Shown piece by piece: positions 63,501-64,000 of a stretch of 64,000 nt of DNA (position 1 is the first letter of the stretch; the number at the start of each line of letters is the position of its first letter). The stretch spans positions 19,691,265 to 19,755,264 of the forward strand of contig NC_092573.1 in the NCBI RefSeq assembly GCF_037975245.1. Direction: 5' to 3'. The position numbers were made by a program, and so were the translations under genes. Below the pieces are notes generated by a model that did not search any database, had not been told where the DNA came from, and saw nothing but the letters and a program-made list of their open reading frames with translations. Source of the DNA: Apostichopus japonicus (taxonomy: Eukaryota > Echinodermata > Holothuroidea > Aspidochirotida > Stichopodidae).

Positions 63501-64000
63501 TCTCCCTTTGAGACCAGAGGTTTCACCAAAGCGTAAGTTTTGAATCACCACCTTTCCATTACTGAACTAAATGGGGTATGTGGGTACTCAACCTTAATTA
63601 CTACTGGCCTACCCTGCACTTTGTTCCAAATAGCTAAAGTGGGGATGGTAACTTTCTGGCACCTCTGCTCCACACCGATGTTTCACTCTGACCCTTGTAG
63701 AAAATAAATTGAGAACCCTCTCCCATTGTTACTAATAATTACATATACATTTTAAATTCTATACTGCTAGTAATTTGATCATTATGTATCGTTTACGCAC
63801 AAGAAGAAACTTGTTCTTACACGCACAATTCTTATTATTTTTCTTCACACTTTTAACAGGTTCATGTTGCAAATAGTCAAATGCATCCGCTACGACAACG
63901 TCCACATTCCAATCACCATGCTGGTTGACGAGTACAAGAGGCAGGGCATAGAGAAAAGCCACAGACGTGGAATCTACCACGACCTTCTCTTCTTAACCTT
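27380..64000 (+). CDS. DENND4: DENN domain-containing protein 4 (DENND4), 27 coding exons, 3' end beyond window
   Basis: Twenty-seven exons with GT-AG borders and matching phases encode about 1,896 residues; vertebrate DENND4A/C are about 1,860-1,910, so only the extreme C terminus is missing. Domains in order: conserved N terminus [17 protein letters not shown] (~41-205), uDENN (~200-365), cDENN (~380-520), dDENN (~548-650), PPR-like segment (~770-850), Ser-rich disordered linker (~855-1467), Cys-rich zinc-ribbon-like motif (~1497-1530), conserved C-terminal block from ~1690. From family knowledge, DENND4 proteins are exchange factors that load GTP on Rab10, acting on exocytic and basolateral membrane traffic; Drosophila Crag is the orthologue. 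The start ATG sits in an ACCATGG context and matches the vertebrate N terminus. The window shows one gene, so an unduplicated invertebrate orthologue of DENND4A/B/C is likely but not proven. Exon borders were placed by hand. Confidence 0.96.
27630..27894 (+). mobile_element. 177-bp insert related to 18705 element, flanked by 44-bp direct repeats (intron 1)
   Basis: The insert at 27674-27850 shares CTCACAACCTTAGCACCTCA, TTCTACCGTGCCTA, AACACTGTGC and GTGGATAG with 18705-18893, in order. It lacks ~22 bp near the start. Direct copies of a 44-bp sequence (27630-27673 and 27851-27894; 42 of 44 identical, starting CCAAGT and ending AAGAAAACTGTT) flank it. The 18705 copy lacks this flank, so the 44 bp probably belong to the target site. 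Confidence 0.85.
29190..30635 (+). mobile_element. non-autonomous hAT-type DNA transposon (intron 1)
   Basis: The ends are TAGTGTTCAAATGATTA and, inverted, TAGTGTTCAACCGATTA (15 of 17 matching). Flanking 8-mers GCGAAAAG (29182-29189) and GCGCAAAG (30636-30643) form an 8-bp target duplication with one mismatch, as expected for hAT. Subterminal ATCGGAATCGGTA repeats occur at both ends. No transposase frame is seen, so it must have been mobilised in trans. A 33-bp-period duplication lies inside (29297-29361). Confidence 0.83.
30853..30989 (+). CDS. DENND4: DENND4 exon 2, MABP domain
   Basis: Acceptor CCATAG and donor GG|GTGAGT; 137 nt, ends in phase 2. It encodes [17 protein letters not shown] and FLCYKRG...PPLTDIG, the repeated beta-strand motifs of the MABP fold. 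Confidence 0.95.
30990..31776. other. intron 2 of DENND4, nothing recognised
   Basis: AT-rich with a short G-run at 31364-31373; no repeats or genes identified. Confidence 0.7.
31777..31975 (+). CDS. DENND4: DENND4 exon 3, MABP domain
   Basis: Acceptor TTGTAG and donor AAA|GTAAGT; 199 nt. It encodes [28 protein letters not shown] and [15 protein letters not shown], the second MABP-type repeat. It ends in phase 0. Confidence 0.95.
31976..35186. other. intron 3 of DENND4
   Basis: Contains a perfect 26-bp tandem duplication at 33252-33303 and a G-run at 35047-35059. No gene or RNA recognised. Frames crossing into exon 4 on the minus strand are chance. Confidence 0.7.
33252..33303. repeat. perfect 26-bp tandem duplication
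   Basis: The unit AGCCCTTTATAAATAAAATT... occurs at 33252-33277 and 33278-33303 with no mismatch. Confidence 0.95.
35187..35316 (+). CDS. DENND4: DENND4 exon 4, end of MABP domain
   Basis: Acceptor GTGTAG and donor G|GTAAGG; 130 nt, ends in phase 1. It encodes [18 protein letters not shown] and [10 protein letters not shown], the third MABP repeat. Confidence 0.95.
35317..35739. other. intron 4 of DENND4
   Basis: Holds several G-runs (35480-35489, 35595-35602, 35616-35623). No other feature seen. Confidence 0.7.
35740..35909 (+). CDS. DENND4: DENND4 exon 5, start of uDENN
   Basis: Acceptor TTACAG and donor AAG|GTGAGT; 170 nt, ends in phase 0. It encodes [28 protein letters not shown] and [12 protein letters not shown], the typical opening of the upstream DENN subdomain. 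Confidence 0.95.
36122..36160. repeat. (TG)n microsatellite in intron 5
   Basis: A nearly pure TG run interrupted by GTGC and GTAT units. Confidence 0.95.
36165..37510. repeat. dispersed repeat with internal ~150-bp tandem units and AGGTCA half-sites (intron 5)
   Basis: Two units share CTTGTAAACAYGATATCTCA, GAGTACAAGAAGCCTAT-like words, GTTTTTGGTG and GGTCAYTTARGGTCACCAGG (36170-36302; 36313-36450). A related part in opposite orientation appears around 37255-37310, and GAGTACAAGAACCCTACTG recurs at 37460-37478. A perfect 41-bp duplication lies at 37061-37147. Such AGGTCATTT-type repeats occur in many marine invertebrate genomes; I cannot name the family. Confidence 0.7.
37061..37147. repeat. 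41-bp direct duplication, 46-bp period
   Basis: TGTGAATGGGGTAAGGGATT... (41 bp) occurs at 37061-37101 and 37107-37147 without mismatch, separated by five T. Confidence 0.95.
37738..37961 (+). CDS. DENND4: DENND4 exon 6, uDENN
   Basis: Acceptor ATTAG and donor AG|GTAAGA; 224 nt, ends in phase 2. It encodes [28 protein letters not shown] and [15 protein letters not shown], closely matching the vertebrate uDENN core. Confidence 0.96.
37962..43573. other. intron 6 of DENND4 (5.6 kb)
   Basis: Longest intron between coding exons. It holds G- and C-rich runs (38527-38560, 39498-39512, 40500-40518) and a polypurine tract at 42014-42136. No nested gene, RNA or intact transposon was recognised on either strand. 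Confidence 0.65.
42014..42136. repeat. polypurine tract
   Basis: About 120 bp almost entirely A and G, including a 13-base G-run at 42054-42066. A 96-codon minus-strand frame here is low complexity only. Confidence 0.9.
43574..43640 (+). CDS. DENND4: DENND4 exon 7, uDENN to cDENN link
   Basis: Short 67-nt exon with acceptor GGCAG and donor CAG|GTGAGA. It encodes [20 protein letters not shown] and FMQ, which is diagnostic for DENND4. It follows the longest coding intron (5.6 kb). Confidence 0.95.
43641..46460. other. introns 7 and 8 of DENND4 (around exon 8)
   Basis: Intron 7 is 43641-45024 and intron 8 is 45226-46460. Both are AT-rich with no recognised repeat family; intron 8 ends in a C-rich polypyrimidine tract (46427-46455) feeding the exon 9 acceptor. 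Confidence 0.65.
45025..45225 (+). CDS. DENND4: DENND4 exon 8, cDENN core
   Basis: Acceptor GACAG and donor TCG|GTATGC; 201 nt, phase 0 at both ends. It encodes [19 protein letters not shown] and [20 protein letters not shown], the central DENN subdomain that contacts the Rab switch regions in solved DENN structures. Confidence 0.96.
46461..46636 (+). CDS. DENND4: DENND4 exon 9, cDENN
   Basis: A C/T-rich tract and TTCACAG precede it; donor CT|GTGAGT; 176 nt. It encodes [30 protein letters not shown] and VDIDTNTI, among the most conserved DENN blocks. Confidence 0.96.
47020..47062 (+). CDS. DENND4: DENND4 exon 10 (43-nt micro-exon)
   Basis: Acceptor CCACAG and donor AAG|GTAAAT. Only 43 nt; it encodes [14 protein letters not shown], matching the vertebrate segment before KKPCKNLL. 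Phase fit on both sides supports it. Confidence 0.92.
47332..47472 (+). CDS. DENND4: DENND4 exon 11, cDENN-dDENN junction
   Basis: Acceptor CTTCAG and donor CAG|GTAAGC; 141 nt, phase 0 at both ends. It encodes [18 protein letters not shown] and an acidic stretch ending [10 protein letters not shown]. Confidence 0.94.
48224..48365 (+). CDS. DENND4: DENND4 exon 12, dDENN
   Basis: Acceptor CGTAG and donor G|GTATGT; 142 nt, ends in phase 1. It encodes [19 protein letters not shown], the helical start of the downstream DENN subdomain. Confidence 0.95.
49190..49335 (+). CDS. DENND4: DENND4 exon 13, dDENN
   Basis: Acceptor CTTAAG and donor AGG|GTAAGT; 146 nt, ends in phase 0. It encodes [20 protein letters not shown] and [17 protein letters not shown], ending the DENN module. 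Confidence 0.95.
50833..50951 (+). CDS. DENND4: DENND4 exon 14
   Basis: Acceptor TTCTAG and donor GA|GTGAGT; 119 nt, ends in phase 2. It encodes [24 protein letters not shown] is shared with vertebrate DENND4 just after dDENN. Confidence 0.94.
51782..51964 (+). CDS. DENND4: DENND4 exon 15
   Basis: Acceptor TTTTCAG and donor AA|GTAAGG; 183 nt. It encodes [12 protein letters not shown], the basic run [15 protein letters not shown] and PEQWAK. The basic segment matches the vertebrate RTKQEIK...LAK region. Confidence 0.94.
52662..52806 (+). CDS. DENND4: DENND4 exon 16, start of PPR-like region
   Basis: Acceptor TTTTTTTTCAG and donor GAG|GTACAA; 145 nt. It encodes [13 protein letters not shown] and [18 protein letters not shown], helices matching the vertebrate pre-PPR segment. 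Confidence 0.95.
53065..53185 (-). repeat. tRNA-derived SINE fragment, same family as 1262-1565, reverse orientation
   Basis: On the minus strand it reads CTGGATAAAGGC...GCAATGA...GGGAGG...GGGTTCGAGCCC, then AGTAAGG and GGTGGGAGAAATCC. These blocks follow the order of the copy at 1262. Its B box is closer to consensus than that of copy 1. The body is truncated by AT-rich sequence. Confidence 0.68.
53435..53563 (+). CDS. DENND4: DENND4 exon 17, PPR-like repeat
   Basis: Acceptor CTACAG and donor AAA|GTAAGA; 129 nt, phase 0 at both ends. It encodes [20 protein letters not shown] and [11 protein letters not shown], a pentatricopeptide-type helical pair that is strongly conserved in the family. 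Confidence 0.96.
53564..54378. other. intron 17 of DENND4
   Basis: Contains a C-run at 53631-53644; otherwise nothing recognised. Confidence 0.65.
54379..54616 (+). CDS. DENND4: DENND4 exon 18, end of PPR region and start of linker
   Basis: Acceptor CACCAG and donor G|GTATGA; 238 nt, ends in phase 1. It encodes [24 protein letters not shown] and then Ser-rich sequence ([18 protein letters not shown]). Confidence 0.94.
54631..54695. repeat. C-rich tract just after the exon 18 donor
   Basis: Repeated CCCCTCCCC/CCCCAACC blocks begin 14 bp past the splice donor. The minus strand has more than four G3+ runs, so it has G-quadruplex potential. Confidence 0.9.
54868..55020. repeat. (ATCA)n/(CAGT)n tetranucleotide repeat, duplicated
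   Basis: TTTCTTCATCTATCARTCAA followed by ATCA and CAGT repeats occurs twice about 90 bp apart, so the microsatellite and its flank were duplicated together. Confidence 0.9.
55659..55867. repeat. 105-bp tandem duplication in intron 18
   Basis: Units 55659-55763 and 55764-55867 share AAGTAGTC, AATCTAGAATTA, GTTTTGATATTAACC and CATTTGGTTTTTCT with only a few differences. Confidence 0.95.
56011..56223 (+). CDS. DENND4: DENND4 exon 19, disordered linker
   Basis: Acceptor CAACAG; 213 nt in phase 1-1. It encodes an acidic, Pro-rich segment ([20 protein letters not shown]...AASPLLN). The donor G|GTTAGC is weak, so this exon is less certain than its neighbours, although the phases fit. No clear vertebrate counterpart is recognised. 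Confidence 0.8.
56224..57952. other. intron 19 of DENND4
   Basis: AT-rich, 1.7 kb, with a G-run near 57224-57231. No gene, RNA or named repeat recognised. Confidence 0.65.
57953..58165 (+). CDS. DENND4: DENND4 exon 20, disordered linker
   Basis: Acceptor TGACAG and donor G|GTGAGA; 213 nt in phase 1-1. It encodes Ser/Thr-rich sequence ([20 protein letters not shown]). Low complexity limits homology; the open frame and splice signals support it. Confidence 0.83.
58233..58330 (+). repeat. diverged copy of the 18705 element terminus (intron 20)
   Basis: TTACCTGTCTCCTCTCAAC, then CTGGTAAC-like TTGGTAACAG, then AGCACTGTGCCCCC follow the order of blocks at 18724-18800. Spacing differs and identity is low, so the assignment is tentative. 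Confidence 0.4.
58653..59870 (+). CDS. DENND4: DENND4 exon 21, large Ser-rich linker exon
   Basis: Largest exon (1,218 nt, phase 1-1), GC-richer than the introns around it. Acceptor CTCCCAG and donor G|GTAAGT. It encodes [20 protein letters not shown], many Ser/Pro motifs, a Gly run [10 protein letters not shown] and [20 protein letters not shown], which resembles vertebrate DENND4 linker motifs. Long minus-strand frames here are shadows of this exon. Confidence 0.94.
59871..60560. other. intron 21 of DENND4
   Basis: No feature recognised. The reading frame of exon 21 could continue to a stop at 59936-59938 if the donor were skipped. Confidence 0.6.
60561..60735 (+). CDS. DENND4: DENND4 exon 22, first half of Cys-rich motif
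   Basis: Acceptor TCTCAG and donor AG|GTAGGA; 175 nt, ends in phase 2. It encodes [18 protein letters not shown] and [11 protein letters not shown], matching vertebrate SSCCRCSKC and AGWTADDSN. This supplies the first CxxCxxC half of a probable zinc ribbon. Confidence 0.95.
61060..61512 (+). CDS. DENND4: DENND4 exon 23, second half of Cys-rich motif plus linker
   Basis: Acceptor CACCAG and donor AG|GTTTGT; 453 nt, ends in phase 2. It begins [17 protein letters not shown] (second CxxC), then a Ser/Glu-rich linker with [13 protein letters not shown] and SRRSRSSSE. The donor is non-optimal, but the next exon fits in phase. Confidence 0.92.
61776..62055 (+). CDS. DENND4: DENND4 exon 24, conserved C-terminal block
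   Basis: Acceptor CTACAG and donor TTG|GTAAGT; 280 nt, ends in phase 0. It encodes [19 protein letters not shown] and [10 protein letters not shown], near-identical to the vertebrate VPYLSPLVL...HPIIFWNL block. Confidence 0.96.
62480..62560 (+). CDS. DENND4: DENND4 exon 25
   Basis: Acceptor TCTCAG and donor AAT|GTAAGT; 81 nt, phase 0 at both ends. It encodes [18 protein letters not shown], matching vertebrate VWYFRRLDLPSNLPGLIL. Confidence 0.96.
63375..63532 (+). CDS. DENND4: DENND4 exon 26
   Basis: Acceptor CAACAG and donor GC|GTAAGT; 158 nt, ends in phase 2. It encodes [13 protein letters not shown] and PPMYMLWMS, the counterpart of the vertebrate YIQLLWDN...PLYVSW segment. Confidence 0.94.
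63860..64000 (+). CDS. DENND4: DENND4 exon 27 (runs off the window)
   Basis: Acceptor TAACAG. Open to the window end; it encodes [19 protein letters not shown] and [11 protein letters not shown], matching vertebrate SLYREILFLSL. About 60 residues, the stop codon and the 3' UTR should follow outside. Confidence 0.93.

Larger units (their letters stand above)
60736..63859. other. introns 22-26 of DENND4
   Basis: Introns 60736-61059, 61513-61775, 62056-62479, 62561-63374 and 63533-63859. They show T-rich tracts (62290-62305, 62970-62997) and no recognised genes or repeats. Frames within them read on from exons 23 and 24. Confidence 0.65.

Overview
The window is eukaryotic (metazoan) genomic DNA: AT-rich, intron-dense, full of simple repeats and transposable-element remnants, with no bacterial-style operons. 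One protein-coding gene is recognised. It is a DENN domain-containing protein 4 family member (DENND4; vertebrate DENND4A/B/C, Drosophila Crag) on the + strand. Twenty-seven coding exons with consistent phases run from an ATG at 27380 to the right edge. They encode about 1,896 residues; by comparison with vertebrate DENND4 only the last ~60 residues and the 3' UTR should lie beyond 64000. The repeat content (tRNA-derived SINEs, a DIRS-like gag fragment, AGGTCA-rich dispersed repeats, TAGGCCTAG-type words) suggests a marine deuterostome, most likely an echinoderm and perhaps a sea cucumber. That identification is an inference.

Layout. 1-27367 is non-coding: probably the upstream region and/or a very long 5' UTR intron of DENND4. 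It holds an AT-rich tandem repeat (286-444), a CpG-rich patch with an NRF1-like site and a consensus splice donor (450-781), a class II tRNA-like SINE (1262-1565), a degenerate U2-snRNA-like sequence (14275-14360), a second tRNA SINE type (15878-16277), and a truncated GC-rich retroelement with a zinc-ribbon plus Arg/Ser-rich gag-like ORF (18705-20310). 27368-64000 is the DENND4 coding part. Intron 1 carries a 177-bp insert flanked by a 44-bp duplication and a 1.45-kb hAT-type element with terminal inverted repeats and an 8-bp target duplication. Intron 5 carries a dispersed repeat with clustered nuclear-receptor half-sites.

How the gene reads. The N-terminal half encodes MABP, uDENN, cDENN and dDENN modules (residues ~41-650), then a PPR-like helical segment (~770-850). 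A long Ser-rich disordered linker (~855-1467) follows, then a cysteine-rich zinc-ribbon-like motif (~1497-1530) and a conserved C-terminal region (~1690-end). DENND4 proteins are guanine-nucleotide exchange factors for Rab10 in membrane trafficking. I found no clearly new multi-gene system. The most interesting signals are in the repeats and in the symmetric exons of the linker.
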